Assembly (NCBI RefSeq): GCF_016793595.1
Contig: NZ_JAEULY010000001.1
Span: 1-64,000, forward strand
Direction of reading: 5' to 3'
From: Phreatobacter sp.
GTDB lineage: Bacteria > Pseudomonadota > Alphaproteobacteria > Rhizobiales > Phreatobacteraceae
Length of the DNA stretch: 64,000 nucleotides
The translations under genes were made by a program, and so were the position numbers. Below the pieces are notes generated by a model that saw only the letters and a program-made list of their open reading frames with translations, had not been told where the DNA came from and made no database searches. Below, in pieces: positions 1 through 9,343 of the stretch (position 1 is the first letter of the stretch; each line of letters opens with the position of its first letter).

Positions 1-13
1 ATTAGGCGTGGAT

Positions 14-33
14 GGCCGCGCAAACGGCCTTTT
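14..33 (+). terminator. Weak hairpin-T4 terminator-like site
   Basis: GGCCG at 14-18 pairs with CGGCC at 25-29 around a six-base loop and is followed by TTTT. It may end a gene that lies before the window. The stem is short, so the call is tentative. Confidence 0.25.
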
Positions 34-73
34 GCTGGATGAAATGACCCGCAGGCTCGCCTAAATACAGGCC

Positions 74-2284
74 GTGCTCCGTAACGAACCCAAAATCACC
101 CCGCAACTCGTCGCCGAACACGGGCTCAAGCCCGACGAGTCCCAGCGCATCCTCGATCTGATCGGTCGCGAGCCGACGCTCACCGAGCTCGGCATCTTCT
201 CGGCGATGTGGAACGAGCATTGCTCCTACAAGTCCTCGAAGGTGCATCTGCGCGGGCTTCCGACGCAAGCGCCCTGGGTGATCCAGGGGCCGGGCGAGAA
301 TGCCGGCGTCATCGACATCGGCGACGGGCTGGCGGCCGTGTTCAAGATGGAGAGCCACAACCACCCGTCCTATATCGAGCCCTATCAGGGCGCGGCGACG
401 GGCGTCGGCGGCATTCTGCGCGACGTCTTCACCATGGGCGCGCGGCCGATCGCGGCGCTGAACGCCCTGCGTTTCGGCGATCCCGAGCACCCGAAGACCC
501 GCCACCTCGTCTCGGGCGTCGTCGCCGGCGTCGGCGGCTACGGCAATTCCTTCGGCGTGCCCACTGTCGGCGGCCTCGTTGGCTTCCACACCCGCTATGA
601 CGGCAACTGCCTCGTCAATGCCATGGCGGTCGGCCTCGCGCGCACCGATGGCATCTTCTACGCCAAGGCGACTGGCGTCGGCATGCCCATCGTCTATCTC
701 GGCTCCAAGACCGGCCGCGACGGCATTCACGGCGCGACCATGGCCTCGGCCGAGTTCGGCGAGGGCGCGGAAGAAAAGCGCCCGACGGTGCAGGTCGGCG
801 ACCCCTTCGCCGAGAAGCTGCTGCTCGAAGCCTGTCTCGAAATCATGGCCAAGGATTGCGTCATCGCCATCCAGGACATGGGCGCGGCGGGCCTCACCTG
901 CTCGGCGGTCGAGATGGGCGCCAAGGGCGACCTCGGCGTCGAGCTGCACCTCGAAGATGTGCCGACCCGCGAGGCCGGCATGACCGCCTACGAGATGATG
1001 CTGTCGGAGAGCCAGGAGCGCATGCTCATGGTGCTGAAGCCCGAGAAGGAAGAGGAGGCCAAGGCCATCTTCCGCAAGTGGGGGCTCGACTTCGCGGTGA
1101 TCGGCCACACCACCGATACGCTGCGTTTCGTCATCAAGCACAATGGCGAGGTCAAGGCCGACCTGCCGATCAAGGAGCTCGGCGACGAAGCTCCGCTCTA
1201 CGACCGCCCGCACGTGGCGAGCCCGGCCTTGCCGGTGATCGAGGCGGATGCGGTGAAGGCGCCGGTCTCGAACCGCGACGCCCTCCTGAAGCTGATGGCG
1301 ACGCCCGATATCGCCTCCAAGCGCTGGGTTTACGAGCAGTACGACTCGATCATCCTCGGCAATACCGTGCAGCGCCCCGGCGGCGACGCCGCGGTCATCC
1401 GCGTCGAGCACGGGCCGAAGGGCCTCGCGATGACCTGCGACGTGACGCCCCGCTATTGCGAGGCCGATCCGGTCGAGGGCGGCAAGCAGGCCGTGGCGGA
1501 GGTCTATCGCAACATCTCGGCGGTGGGCGCGACGCCGCTCGCCATCACCGACAACCTCAATTTCGGCAATCCCGAGCGGCCGGAGATTATGGGCCAGCTC
1601 GTCGGCTGCATCCGCGGCATCGGCGAGGCTTGCCGCGCGCTCGACTTCCCGGTCGTCTCCGGCAATGTCTCGCTCTACAACGAGACCAACGGCCGGGCGA
1701 TCCTGCCGACCCCGACCATCGGCGGCGTCGGCGTTCTCGACGATTTCTCGACCAGCGTCGCCATCGCGCCCAGGGCCGACGGCGAGGACATCTTCGTTAT
1801 CGGCGAGACGAAGGGCTGGCTCGGCCAGTCGCTCTGGCTGCGCGACGTCTGCGACAGGGAGCAGGGCGCCCCGCCGCCGGTCGACCTGACGCAGGAGCGC
1901 CGGCACGGCGAGTTCGTCCGCGCCATGATCGCGGAGGGGCTCATCTCGGCCTGCCACGACGTCTCCGACGGCGGCCTGCTGGTCACGCTTGCCGAAATGG
2001 CGATCGCCGCGAAGCGCGGCCTGACGGTCGAGCCGCTCGACCACGACGTGCCTGCCCATGCCTTCTGGTTCGGCGAGGATCAGGCGCGCTACGTCGTCAC
2101 GATCAGGTCCGCCGACCGCGACCGGCTGGTGACGCATGCCGCGGGGGCCGGCGTCACGCTGACGCGGCTCGGTGCCACAGGCGGGGATTCGTTGACCGTG
2201 CCGGGCGAGGAACCCATACTCGTGCAGGACTTGAGCGAGACGTTCGAGTCGTGGCTGCCGGCCTATATGGCGCGCGCGGCCTGA
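74..2284 (+). CDS. purL: Phosphoribosylformylglycinamidine synthase subunit PurL
   Basis: This is the large, ATP-using subunit of FGAM synthase, which converts FGAR to FGAM in de novo purine synthesis with PurQ and PurS. At 736 residues it is the small (PurSQL-type) form, not the 1300-residue fused form. The conserved WNEHCSYK stretch is at about residues 47-53 and ESHNHPS at 93-99, both hallmarks of PurL ATP/Mg binding. The start is a GTG at base 74; the N-terminus fits the family and there is only a weak Shine-Dalgarno. purS and purQ are not seen and probably lie upstream of the window. bolA follows after 16 bases and grxD after that, a pairing common in alphaproteobacteria, so the three are probably co-transcribed. 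Confidence 0.97.
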   Translation: MLRNEPKITPQLVAEHGLKPDESQRILDLIGREPTLTELGIFSAMWNEHCSYKSSKVHLRGLPTQAPWVIQGPGENAGVIDIGDGLAAVFKMESHNHPSYIEPYQGAATGVGGILRDVFTMGARPIAALNALRFGDPEHPKTRHLVSGVVAGVGGYGNSFGVPTVGGLVGFHTRYDGNCLVNAMAVGLARTDGIFYAKATGVGMPIVYLGSKTGRDGIHGATMASAEFGEGAEEKRPTVQVGDPFAEKLLLEACLEIMAKDCVIAIQDMGAAGLTCSAVEMGAKGDLGVELHLEDVPTREAGMTAYEMMLSESQERMLMVLKPEKEEEAKAIFRKWGLDFAVIGHTTDTLRFVIKHNGEVKADLPIKELGDEAPLYDRPHVASPALPVIEADAVKAPVSNRDALLKLMATPDIASKRWVYEQYDSIILGNTVQRPGGDAAVIRVEHGPKGLAMTCDVTPRYCEADPVEGGKQAVAEVYRNISAVGATPLAITDNLNFGNPERPEIMGQLVGCIRGIGEACRALDFPVVSGNVSLYNETNGRAILPTPTIGGVGVLDDFSTSVAIAPRADGEDIFVIGETKGWLGQSLWLRDVCDREQGAPPPVDLTQERRHGEFVRAMIAEGLISACHDVSDGGLLVTLAEMAIAAKRGLTVEPLDHDVPAHAFWFGEDQARYVVTIRSADRDRLVTHAAGAGVTLTRLGATGGDSLTVPGEEPILVQDLSETFESWLPAYMARAA

Positions 2285-2300
2285 ATTTCGGAGACGACCA

Positions 2301-2534
2301 ATGCCGATGGCGGCCGCCGATATCGAGCGGATGATCAAGGAAGCGCTGCCCGACGCGCGCGTCGAGATCAAGGATTTGGCCGGTGATGGCGACCACTACG
2401 CCGCCACCGTGATTTCCGAGGCTTTCCGCGGCAAGTCGCGCGTGCAACAACATCAACTCGTCTATGCCGCCCTCAAGGGCAAGATGGGCGGCGTGCTGCA
2501 TGCCCTTGCGCTGACCACCGGCGCACCCACCTGA
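2301..2534 (+). CDS. BolA family protein (BolA/IbaG type)
   Basis: A 77-residue BolA-fold protein. The family forms [2Fe-2S]-bridged complexes with monothiol glutaredoxins and takes part in Fe-S cluster trafficking and iron sensing. The sequence shows the small alpha/beta layout with the conserved [17 protein letters not shown] segment in the middle, where the histidine is the usual cluster ligand. The monothiol glutaredoxin partner lies directly downstream (59 bases), which strongly supports the assignment. The start is an ATG 16 bases after the purL stop. The protein ends soon after the last helix, typical of the short YrbA/IbaG-like group. Confidence 0.93.
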   Translation: MPMAAADIERMIKEALPDARVEIKDLAGDGDHYAATVISEAFRGKSRVQQHQLVYAALKGKMGGVLHALALTTGAPT

Positions 2535-2592
2535 AGCACTGGGCGGGTCGTCATTCCAGCCAGGTCTGGACCCGTCGAACGAGAGAAACCCG

Positions 2593-2937
2593 ATGAGCAC
2601 CGCAGTTCACGACAAGATCGACGCCGAGGTGAAGAGCCAGGACGTCGTGCTCTTCATGAAGGGCACCCCGCAGTTCCCGATGTGCGGCTTTTCCGGCCAG
2701 GTCGTGCAGATTCTCGACTATCTCGGCGTGCCGTTCAAAGGCGTCAATGTCCTCGACGCCGACGACATCCGCCAGGGCATCAAGGACTATTCCAACTGGC
2801 CGACCATTCCGCAGCTCTATGTGAAGGGCGAATTCGTCGGCGGCTGCGACATCACCCGCGAGATGTTCCAGTCCGGCGAGCTGGTCGAGATGATGAAGAC
2901 CAACGGCATTCCCGTGCGTGAGGTCGCGGCCGGCTGA
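2593..2937 (+). CDS. grxD: Monothiol glutaredoxin (Grx4/GrxD type)
   Basis: A 114-residue single-domain monothiol glutaredoxin of the CGFS class. The active-site CGFS is at residues 31-34. The glutathione-contacting lysine is in FMKGTP (residues 21-26), and WPTIPQ (69-74) and GGCD (83-86) complete the GSH-binding groove. Family members bind a bridging [2Fe-2S] cluster with glutathione and hand it on, often with BolA, whose gene is just upstream. The ATG start is preceded by GAGAGAAA. The protein acts in the cytoplasm. Nothing is truncated or unusual. Confidence 0.97.
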   Translation: MSTAVHDKIDAEVKSQDVVLFMKGTPQFPMCGFSGQVVQILDYLGVPFKGVNVLDADDIRQGIKDYSNWPTIPQLYVKGEFVGGCDITREMFQSGELVEMMKTNGIPVREVAAG

Positions 2938-3143
2938 TCATGGCCCTTGCGAGCGTGGCAGATTTGCCGCGCTCTTGCCTTTTCTGCCCGGAAGTTGCCA
3001 CAGTCCGCTGCGAGAGGATTTCCCCAAGCGGGGGCGATGCTCCCATTCCGTCGCGTGGCCAGAAGGCTGCGCAGCCAAGGTCAGAATTGGCCAGCCCATG
3101 ATCGCGTGTCTCGCGGTCGCAAGCCCGGATCGCGTCGCTCCGC

Positions 3144-4367
3144 ATGCCCAGACCCGCCTCACGATCGCGAGCCCTCATCGCCACCCTCGGTGTCATCCTT
3201 GGGAGCGGGGCGGTCATCGCGGTGCATCCCGCCCTGGCCTTCCAGGCTGGTTCCGGGCGGGGAGGCGGCTCCGCCGCCGGCGGCCCTCTCAATCTCCTGT
3301 CGCCGACCTTCATCGCGCCGGCTCCGCGCGCGGCCGTGCCGCGCGGCGGCGTTGAAACCGCGCCGAACGTGCAGGTGGCGCCCACGGCTCCCGCGATGAT
3401 GGCCGTCCCCGTGCCGGCTCCGCGCCCAGCCAGCGCGCCGCGCGCCGTCATCACCGCCGAGAGCGCGCCGGCCCCCGTCGCCGCCGGCGTGGTCCAGCAG
3501 GCGCAGGTGCCATCGGCTCCGGTCCAGCCCGCGATGGCGGAGGCTCCGCAGCCGCCGCTGCTGCGCCCGAGCATGGACGAGTGGCCGCGCGACGATGATC
3601 CGAGCCGGGTGATCATCGCCGGCGCCTATATCCGCCAGCAGCCCGCGCCCGCCACCGCCGTCGAGGCGATCGCGGCGGTCGCCCCGCAGCAGCAGGCGGC
3701 TCCCGACATGCCGACGCGCGCCGTGGCTTTCGCCGCGCCCCTGCCGGCCGCCCGCCCCGGCGGCGGCATGACCGTGGTCGCGGCCGTCTCTGGCACGCCG
3801 GCAGTCGCCGCGCCGGTGCTTGCCTCTGCCTCCTCGGTGCCGGTGACGCTCACGACCCAGGGTTCGGCCACGACGACGACTATGGCGACGCCGCCGGCCG
3901 GCAGCTTCCCGGGCGTGCAGCAAGCCGTGATCACCACGCCGACCCCGGCGAGGGGACCGGTTCTCGCTGCCCTGCCGCCGGATGGCGGCGCGCGCGACTG
4001 GCCCCGTTATGTGCCCGGCGCGCGCGGCGAGGACCGCAATCTCGGCATTGCCGGCGAACGGGTGATGCCGGATCCCGGCGTGCCGCTCGCGTGCCTGCCC
4101 GCGCCCGTACGGCGGGCGCTGAACGATGTCGCGCTACGCTTCGGGCCGGTCCTGGTGCGCTCGACCCATCGCGGCAACGGCTCCTTCGTGCGCACCGACG
4201 CCTGGCGGGGCTCCTATCACCGCGACTGCCGCGCGGCCGATTTCCGCGTTTCCGGCAATCCGGCGGCGATTCTGGCCTTCCTGCGCGCGCGTCACGAGCT
4301 CGGCGGCGTCAAGCGCTACCGCAACGGACTGTTCCATATCGACAACGGTCCGCGCCGCAGCTGGTAG
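3144..4367 (+). CDS. Secreted M15A-like D-Ala-D-Ala carboxypeptidase family protein with long Pro/Ala linker
   Basis: A 407-residue exported protein. It starts with a basic stretch and hydrophobic segment ending near AFQA (about residue 33), consistent with a signal peptide or anchor. About 230 residues rich in Ala, Pro, Val and Thr follow, probably a disordered spacer crossing the periplasm. The C-terminal 130 residues carry the peptidase M15A/YcbK-like pattern: GSYHRDC...AADF and LFHIDNGPRRSW, giving candidate zinc ligands H359, D366 and H398. The family trims peptidoglycan cross-links or stem peptides. It follows grxD after 206 bases in which I see no gene, so it probably has its own promoter. 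Its substrate is inferred from the family only. Confidence 0.75.
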   Translation: MPRPASRSRALIATLGVILGSGAVIAVHPALAFQAGSGRGGGSAAGGPLNLLSPTFIAPAPRAAVPRGGVETAPNVQVAPTAPAMMAVPVPAPRPASAPRAVITAESAPAPVAAGVVQQAQVPSAPVQPAMAEAPQPPLLRPSMDEWPRDDDPSRVIIAGAYIRQQPAPATAVEAIAAVAPQQQAAPDMPTRAVAFAAPLPAARPGGGMTVVAAVSGTPAVAAPVLASASSVPVTLTTQGSATTTTMATPPAGSFPGVQQAVITTPTPARGPVLAALPPDGGARDWPRYVPGARGEDRNLGIAGERVMPDPGVPLACLPAPVRRALNDVALRFGPVLVRSTHRGNGSFVRTDAWRGSYHRDCRAADFRVSGNPAAILAFLRARHELGGVKRYRNGLFHIDNGPRRSW

Positions 4368-4494
4368 CGCGGCACCCTGATCGATCGATCAACGCGCCTG
4401 ATCGAGACATCACTTCCCTGAATTTGTCCCAACTGCTGTTCTCGGCCAACTTGCCGCGCCAGACTTGCTGGCCGCGCCAAGGCAGGAGAACGCG

Positions 4495-5109
4495 ATGCTA
4501 CTCGTCGGCATGCTCGACAGTCCCTATGTGCGCCGCGCCGCGATCGCGGGCACGGTGCTGGGGGTCGATTTCGAACATCAGTCGGTGTCGGTGTTCCGGC
4601 ACATGGACCGTTTCCGGGCCATCAATCCGTTGATCAAGGCGCCCTCGCTCGTTGCCGACGACGGCACGGTGCTGATGGAATCGCAGCTGATCCTCCAGCA
4701 TATCGAGGATGTGGCGGGCCGCAGCCTCAGGCCGGCCGACCCTGCCGAGCGGCTGCACGACCTGCGGGCCACGGGCCTTGCCATCGTGACCTGCGAGAAG
4801 GCCATCGCCATCGAATACGAGCGCAAGCGGCCGGACGCCATCCGCTACCAGCCCTGGCTCGACCGGGTCGCGGAGCAGCTGCAGGAGGCGCTGGCGGCGT
4901 TGGACATGGTCGCCTGCGATCGCTGGAAGAAGCTGCCGGAACGCTGGACCCACGGCGCCATCGGCGCGGCAGTCGCCTGGGGTTTCATCCGCTTCACCAT
5001 TCCGGATGCGGTGGCGGCCGACGCCTTCCCCGCGCTCGCCGCCCACGCCGCGCGCTGCGAGGCGACGGATGTCTTCAAGCACTGGCCGATCGATCGCGAG
5101 AGCCCGTGA
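4495..5109 (+). CDS. Glutathione S-transferase family protein
   Basis: A 204-residue GST-fold protein. The N-terminal thioredoxin-like half runs to about residue 80 and contains the cis-proline region IKAPSLV and the ESQLI motif that binds the gamma-glutamyl group of glutathione. The rest is an all-helical C-terminal domain. A serine (DSPYVRRA) at the start of helix 1 is the likely catalytic position. I chose the ATG at 4495 because AGGAG precedes it by seven bases; an upstream TTG at 4465 would extend the frame but lacks this. The gene is convergent with rpsD and separated from it by a hairpin terminator. The substrate is unknown. Confidence 0.88.
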   Translation: MLLVGMLDSPYVRRAAIAGTVLGVDFEHQSVSVFRHMDRFRAINPLIKAPSLVADDGTVLMESQLILQHIEDVAGRSLRPADPAERLHDLRATGLAIVTCEKAIAIEYERKRPDAIRYQPWLDRVAEQLQEALAALDMVACDRWKKLPERWTHGAIGAAVAWGFIRFTIPDAVAADAFPALAAHAARCEATDVFKHWPIDRESP

Positions 5110-5130
5110 GATCGGGCCGGTGCCGCAACG

Positions 5131-5160
5131 AAAAAGGCCGCCCGGTGGGCGGCCTTTCTC
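5131..5160. terminator. Intrinsic terminator between GST and rpsD genes
   Basis: AAAGGCCGCC pairs with GGCGGCCTTT around a short loop. The minus strand ends in a run of five T, so it best serves rpsD, whose stop is about 20 bases away. The plus strand has only TTT, giving weaker use for the GST gene. Confidence 0.8.
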
Positions 5161-5181
5161 AATTCTGCGGTGCGGCTGAGA

Positions 5182-5799
5182 TCAGCGCGAATAGAACTCG
5201 ACGACCAGCGAGGGTTCCATCTGGGTCGCGTAGGGAACCTCGGACAGCGTCGGAACGCGAGCAAGGGTGGCGGAGCCCTTGTGATGGTCGGCGCTGATGT
5301 AGTCCGGCACGTCGCGCTCACCCGACTGGATGGCCTCCATGTACAGGATCATCTGGCGTGAGGATTCCTTCACCTCGACCACGTCGCCCACCTTCACGCA
5401 GTAGGAGGGGATGTTGACGCGGCGACCGTTGACCTTGACGTGGCCATGGTTGACGAACTGGCGGGCAGCGAAGACGGTCGGCACGAACTTGGCGCGATAG
5501 ACCACCGCGTCGAGGCGGCGCTCGAGCAGGCCGATCAGGTTCTCGCCGGTATCGCCCTTCACGCGGACGGCCTCGGTATAGGTCGCGCGGAACTGCTTCT
5601 CGGAAATGTTGCCGTAGTAGCCCTTCAGCTTCTGCTTGGCCTTCAGCTGGGTGCCGAAGTCCGAGAGCTTCTGCTTGCGGCGCTGGCCATGCTGGCCGGG
5701 GCCGTATTCGCGGCGGTTCACCGGGCTCTTCGGACGACCCCAGATGTTCTCGCCCATACGGCGATCGATCTTGTACTTGGCATTATGACGCTTCGACAT
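5182..5799 (-). CDS. rpsD: 30S ribosomal protein S4 (uS4)
   Basis: A 205-residue S4 protein, full family length. S4 binds 16S rRNA early in small-subunit assembly and helps set decoding accuracy. The N-terminus [17 protein letters not shown], the [15 protein letters not shown] segment and the S4 RNA-binding domain ([15 protein letters not shown] through [14 protein letters not shown], about residues 94-130) are all standard. The C-terminus ends VEFYSR. It stands alone here and not in the alpha operon, which is normal for alphaproteobacteria. murI lies upstream on the same strand 167 bases away, and a hairpin sits in the leader. A terminator follows. Confidence 0.98.
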   Translation of the reverse strand: MSKRHNAKYKIDRRMGENIWGRPKSPVNRREYGPGQHGQRRKQKLSDFGTQLKAKQKLKGYYGNISEKQFRATYTEAVRVKGDTGENLIGLLERRLDAVVYRAKFVPTVFAARQFVNHGHVKVNGRRVNIPSYCVKVGDVVEVKESSRQMILYMEAIQSGERDVPDYISADHHKGSATLARVPTLSEVPYATQMEPSLVVEFYSR

Positions 5800-5845
5800 C
5801 GCGTGTCCCTTGTCGTTATCTTCGATAGGAGACGCGCCCTCCTCT

Positions 5846-5861
5846 TATCCCTCTCGGGATA
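5846..5861 (-). promoter_or_regulatory. Leader hairpin with GNRA loop upstream of rpsD
   Basis: On the minus strand the RNA would read UAUCCC-GAGA-GGGAUA, a six-base-pair stem closed by a GAGA tetraloop, about 47 bases before the rpsD start. S4 autoregulates its own translation in other bacteria through leader structures. Whether this hairpin does so is inference only. Confidence 0.25.
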
Positions 5862-5966
5862 CGACAGACCGGCCATGAAGGCTGATCGCGGGTGCGTGGA
5901 ACCTGCCGCATCGCGGGAAAGCGATCCGTCAGGAAGCGGCGTCCTTAGCCGCGACGCCTTCCGATG

Positions 5967-6851
5967 TCAATGAAGCGGCAGTGGCTCGATGCGCGTTTCG
6001 GCGAGCCCGAAGCTGGAAAACACGCCGGAAAGGCTGGCAAGGGTCGCGCCGCCGGTCATCAAGGCTGTCGCGGAGGGCGCGGCCATCCCCGTGCCGGGAC
6101 CGAGGATCTGGGTGACGCGGCGCGCGATGGCGGGGGCGGGGTCAAGCCACTGGACCGGCCACGGCGCGAGCTGCCGGAAGACATCCACCAGCAGCGGATA
6201 GTGCGTGCAGGCAAGCGCCACCGTGTCGGTGCGCCGCTCGCCGTCGGCGACGAAGCAGGGGGCGATCTCGGCGGCGATGGCCGCCATATCAGTCGCGCCG
6301 CCGCGCATGGTGGCTTCGGCAAGCGCGGCGAGCCGTGGCGAGCCCACCAGCGTCACGGCGCAACCGCCGCCGAATTCGGCGATCAGCGCGCGGGTATAGT
6401 CGCGGGCGACCGTGCCGGGGGTCGCCAGCACGCTGACCATGCGGCTCGCGGACGTCTCGCAGGCCGGCTTGATGGCCGGGACGGTGCCGACGAAGGGCAG
6501 GTCGAAACGCGCGCGCAGGTGCGGCAACACGAGCGTCGATGCCGTGTTGCAGGCGATGACCACGCAGTCCGGCCGATGGATCGCGATCAGGCGCTCCATG
6601 ACGGCGATAACGCGGGCGACGAGATGATCCTCGGCGAGGCCGCCATAGGGGAAGGCGGCATCATCAGCGCAATAGACGAAACGGGCGTCGGGCCGGGCCT
6701 TGGCGAGTTCGCGGTGGACGGTGAGCCCGCCGAGACCGGAATCGAAGACGAGGATGGTCGGCGGGCGGGTGGCGAGGTCGGCGCGCGGATGGAGAGGCTG
6801 TTTCATGCCGGCCAGCGGATCGAATGCGGCTTGATCGAATGCAATGAGCAT
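5967..6851 (-). CDS. murI: Glutamate racemase
   Basis: A 294-residue glutamate racemase, which makes D-glutamate for peptidoglycan. The two catalytic cysteines of the Asp/Glu racemase family are visible: C101 in ACNTAS and C215 in ACTHYP. The substrate loop [11 protein letters not shown] is at about residues 35-45. The ATG at 6851 is preceded by GAAGG at a good distance; a GTG just before it (6854) and an internal ATG at 6806 are alternatives, and the region before about residue 30 is not conserved family sequence. It is divergent from the HpcH-family gene across 176 bases that must hold both promoters. Confidence 0.96.
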   Translation of the reverse strand: MLIAFDQAAFDPLAGMKQPLHPRADLATRPPTILVFDSGLGGLTVHRELAKARPDARFVYCADDAAFPYGGLAEDHLVARVIAVMERLIAIHRPDCVVIACNTASTLVLPHLRARFDLPFVGTVPAIKPACETSASRMVSVLATPGTVARDYTRALIAEFGGGCAVTLVGSPRLAALAEATMRGGATDMAAIAAEIAPCFVADGERRTDTVALACTHYPLLVDVFRQLAPWPVQWLDPAPAIARRVTQILGPGTGMAAPSATALMTGGATLASLSGVFSSFGLAETRIEPLPLH

Positions 6852-7027
6852 CACGCACCTTCACGCAACAAACGGCGGAATTCTGGCGGCAAAGCGTTAA
6901 GGTTTCGCGAGTCTCTCCGGCGCGCCGCCGAAGCGCCCTGCGGCAACGCTGCCACGCGCCGATCCGCCGTTGACGCAGGCCGGGATTCCCGGCCATTCAA
7001 TCGTTCAAATACCGGGAGGATCACGAG

Positions 7028-7807
7028 ATGCATCAGCCGCCGAAGCCGTATGAACTCGCCAAGCGCCTGCGCGCGGGCGAGAGCCTGTTCACCGCCTGGA
7101 TGAGCATGCCCGAGCCGCTGATCGCCGATCACGTGGCGCGCGAGGGCTTCGACGCCGTCACCTTCGACATGCAGCATTCCTCCATCGACCTCCTGTCGGC
7201 CATGCGCGGCATCTCGGCGGTGAACCATGCCGGCAAGCCGGCCGGCGTGCGCATCGCGCTCGACGCCTTCGGCGACGGTGCGCGGCTGCTCGACACCGGT
7301 GCGGAGATCATCATCGCGCCGATGATCAATTCGGTGGCGGATGCGCAGAAGTTCGTCTCGGCGGTGAAGTACCCGCCGCTCGGCGGGCGCTCCTGGGGCG
7401 GCAACCGCTTCCAGCAGCTCACCGGCATGAACCCGCAGGACTACCTGCGCCAGGCCAACGAGATGACCGTGACGCTCGCCATGATCGAGACGACGGCGGC
7501 GCTGGCGGCGGTGGACGACATTCTGGCGGTGCCGGGCATCGACGGCGTCTTCGCCGGCCCCTCGGACCTGTCGATCACCCTGCTCAAGGGCGAGAAGCTC
7601 GACCCGAACAATCAGGTGGTGAAGGACGCCTTCGCCAAGATCATGGCCGCCGCCAAGAAGGCGGGTAAGCTCACCGGCTGCTACGCGCCGAGCCCGGAGC
7701 GGGCGAAGGAACTGGCGGCCGAGGGCTGGGGCTTCATCACGCTGATCAACGACAGCCTGATGGTGCGCGGTGGCGCGCAGAATGCGCTGAAGGTCGTGCG
7801 CGGCTGA
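7028..7807 (+). CDS. HpcH/HpaI family class II aldolase
   Basis: A 259-residue member of the HpcH/HpaI pyruvate-dependent aldolase family (4-hydroxy-2-oxoheptanedioate or 2-keto-3-deoxy-L-rhamnonate aldolase type). The family cleaves 4-hydroxy-2-oxo acids to pyruvate or a similar oxo acid plus an aldehyde, using a divalent metal. The family residues are all present: H50, R75, metal ligands E154 (MIET) and D180 (GPSDLS), and the GRSWGGNR loop near 120-127. GGAGGA precedes the ATG. No dedicated pathway neighbours are visible, so the substrate cannot be named. A hairpin follows the stop. Members are sometimes called 2,4-dihydroxyhept-2-ene-1,7-dioate aldolase. Confidence 0.88.
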   Translation: MHQPPKPYELAKRLRAGESLFTAWMSMPEPLIADHVAREGFDAVTFDMQHSSIDLLSAMRGISAVNHAGKPAGVRIALDAFGDGARLLDTGAEIIIAPMINSVADAQKFVSAVKYPPLGGRSWGGNRFQQLTGMNPQDYLRQANEMTVTLAMIETTAALAAVDDILAVPGIDGVFAGPSDLSITLLKGEKLDPNNQVVKDAFAKIMAAAKKAGKLTGCYAPSPERAKELAAEGWGFITLINDSLMVRGGAQNALKVVRG

Positions 7808-7821
7808 CGACCCGCCGAGGG

Positions 7822-7844
7822 GAGGCCGGCGATTGACCGGCCTC
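7822..7844 (+). terminator. Hairpin after the aldolase gene
   Basis: GAGGCCGG and CCGGCCTC form a perfect eight-base-pair stem with a seven-base loop, 15 bases past the stop. No T-run follows, so it may stabilise the 3' end and not act as a classical terminator. Confidence 0.4.
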
Positions 7845-7907
7845 AATGCCCTCCACGGCGCGGCGTGTAACGAAGGGGCCCCCGGAATTCATGGGCAAGC
7901 CTTCGTC

Positions 7908-8114
7908 ATGCGCAACCTGTTCATCCTGATGTTCATGCTGGCCGCGACCGTCTTCGTCGGCATCTTCGTCATCGTCGTGGTCACCACGCCCACGCTCTAC
8001 GACAAGGGAATGTCGGTCTTGCCAATCGCGGCCGGGCTCGGCATGGCGCTGGCGGTTCCCGTCGCCTGGTTCGTGGCGCGGGCCATCAGCCGCGCAACGC
8101 AGACGGGTCGGTGA
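7908..8114 (+). CDS. Small two-helix inner-membrane protein
   Basis: A 68-residue protein that is almost wholly two membrane segments (about residues 3-26 and 38-59) joined by TPTLYDKG and ending in a short basic tail. I chose the ATG at 7908; the open frame extends upstream to 7833 but without membrane-protein character. It resembles small alphaproteobacterial membrane proteins that have been misannotated as CTP synthetase; it has no such domain. It ends directly against the convergent RBBP9-like gene with no space between stops. The function is unknown. Confidence 0.6.
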   Translation: MRNLFILMFMLAATVFVGIFVIVVVTTPTLYDKGMSVLPIAAGLGMALAVPVAWFVARAISRATQTGR

Positions 8115-8669
8115 TCAGCCGAGCGCCTTCAGGAAGGCCGCGAAGCGCATGAGCCCTTCCGGCCAGGGTCCATGGCCGGATGACTGGTTGATCCGGCCGG
8201 CATCGCCGGCATCCGACAGGGCCGAGCCCCAGGCATAGCTGAGATCCTCCGCCCGCTCGTAGGCGCAATGCGGATCGGAGCGGCTGGCCACCACAACCGA
8301 GGGAAAGGGCAGAGGATCGCGCGGGATCGGCGCGAAGGCACGCTCGGCCTCGGGAATGTCCTCGCCCTTCTCGACATCGTGCGGGCTGACGAGGAAGGCG
8401 CCGGAGACGAGACCCTTCGGAAATAGCGGCGCGGCATGGACGACGGTCACGACGCCGAGCGAATGACCGACCAGCATGACGGGCCGTGTGCAGGAGGCGA
8501 CGGCGGTCGCGAGGGTATCGACCCAGCGCTCCCGGTCCGGGTTCTGCCAGTCGCCGAGATCGACGCGGCGGGCGGTGGGGAGCTTCGCCACCCAGCGCGC
8601 CTGCCAATGGTCCTCGCTCGGGTCCGAGAGGCCCGGCACGATCAGGATATCGGCGTCGGCGGTGCGCAT
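8115..8669 (-). CDS. RBBP9/YdeN-family alpha/beta hydrolase
   Basis: A 184-residue single-domain serine hydrolase of the RBBP9/YdeN family. The nucleophile is S70 in the elbow VGHSLG. An acidic residue in ASRSDPHC (near residue 131) and a histidine in SSGHGPWPEG near the C-terminus complete the likely triad. The N-terminal ILIVPGLSDPSEDHWQ is characteristic of the family, whose natural substrates are mostly unknown. The start lies three bases from the stop of the VapC-like gene on the same strand. It probably belongs to the same transcript as vapBC by position, but no functional link is apparent. Confidence 0.85.
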   Translation of the reverse strand: MRTADADILIVPGLSDPSEDHWQARWVAKLPTARRVDLGDWQNPDRERWVDTLATAVASCTRPVMLVGHSLGVVTVVHAAPLFPKGLVSGAFLVSPHDVEKGEDIPEAERAFAPIPRDPLPFPSVVVASRSDPHCAYERAEDLSYAWGSALSDAGDAGRINQSSGHGPWPEGLMRFAAFLKALG

Positions 8670-8672
8670 GGG

Positions 8673-9086
8673 TCAATCCGGAAGCAAGGATATGCCTTCA
8701 AGCCGGGCGGCTGAAATCAGGGCCCGGTCAAGCGTGGCAAGTGGCAACCCGGTTCTCATGGCCGCATCGACGTAACTGGCATCGTAGGGGTTGAGCCGGT
8801 GGCGACGGGATAGGCGTTCGATGGCTTCGAAGCAATGCGCCGCTGGCAGGTCGAGAGTCTGCACCGCCATGAATGCCAGCGTATCCAGCGCCTGGTCTGC
8901 AGCGTCCTGCGTGATCGCCGCGCGCTGAACCTTTCGACGGAAGACGTGCATGACCTCCAGCGCCCATATGGGGGGCACGACAAGCCCTGGCAGCATCAGT
9001 ACCGCGAGATGGGTCGCGGAAAACTCGCCTTGTTCGTCCGGGGACAGGGCGGCTACTGCGATCGAGGCGTCGAGGACGGCGCTCAC
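8673..9086 (-). CDS. vapC: VapC-type PIN-domain toxin
   Basis: A 137-residue PIN-domain ribonuclease of a type II toxin-antitoxin pair. VapC toxins cleave specific RNAs, often tRNA, when free of antitoxin. The acidic residues of the PIN active site are all there: D6 (VLDAS), E44 (WALEV), D102 (YDASYVD) and D120 (TLDRAL), so the toxin looks intact. Its ATG overlaps the antitoxin stop by four bases, the usual coupling. Which RNA it cuts cannot be seen from the sequence. Confidence 0.92.
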   Translation of the reverse strand: MSAVLDASIAVAALSPDEQGEFSATHLAVLMLPGLVVPPIWALEVMHVFRRKVQRAAITQDAADQALDTLAFMAVQTLDLPAAHCFEAIERLSRRHRLNPYDASYVDAAMRTGLPLATLDRALISAARLEGISLLPD

Positions 9087-9343
9087 CGCCGGCCTTCGTC
9101 GCGCAGTTCCCGGATTTCATCGAGCGTGAAGGTCACGCCTTCGTCCTTGAACCGCTTGCGAACTGCCTCGATCCGCCGGCGCAATTCGTCGGGATCGTGC
9201 CGCCGCTGGATCGGAACGATCTGCACGAAGGGCTCGCCGCGCTTCGTGACGATGACCTCCTCGCCCGCAGCGGCGCGCTCGGCAAGCGCCGAAAACTGGT
9301 TCTTCGCTTCGAGAATGCCGACTTTCATGGTGACATGATCCAT
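9083..9343 (-). CDS. vapB: Phd/YefM-family antitoxin, partner of VapC
   Basis: An 86-residue Phd/YefM-fold antitoxin. The N-terminal DNA-binding and dimerisation part (KVGILEAKNQFSAL, then AAAGEEVIVTKRGEPFVQIVP) is standard; the charged C-terminal half (about residues 50-86) is the toxin-wrapping tail. Two ATG starts are possible, 9343 and 9328; the second gives the more usual family N-terminus and neither has a good Shine-Dalgarno. An inverted repeat lies directly upstream and is a likely autoregulatory operator. The stop overlaps the vapC start by four bases. Confidence 0.9.
   Translation of the reverse strand: MDHVTMKVGILEAKNQFSALAERAAAGEEVIVTKRGEPFVQIVPIQRRHDPDELRRRIEAVRKRFKDEGVTFTLDEIRELRDEGRR

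Noticed and set aside
2..2371. Long minus-strand open frame of 789 codons opposite purL
   Set aside because: It mirrors purL exactly, has no family motif and its Arg/Ala/Gly-heavy composition is what the high GC of the coding strand produces on the other strand.
7833..7907. Upstream extension of the small membrane protein
   Set aside because: The added codons give no hydrophobic or conserved sequence and overlap the hairpin after the aldolase gene.
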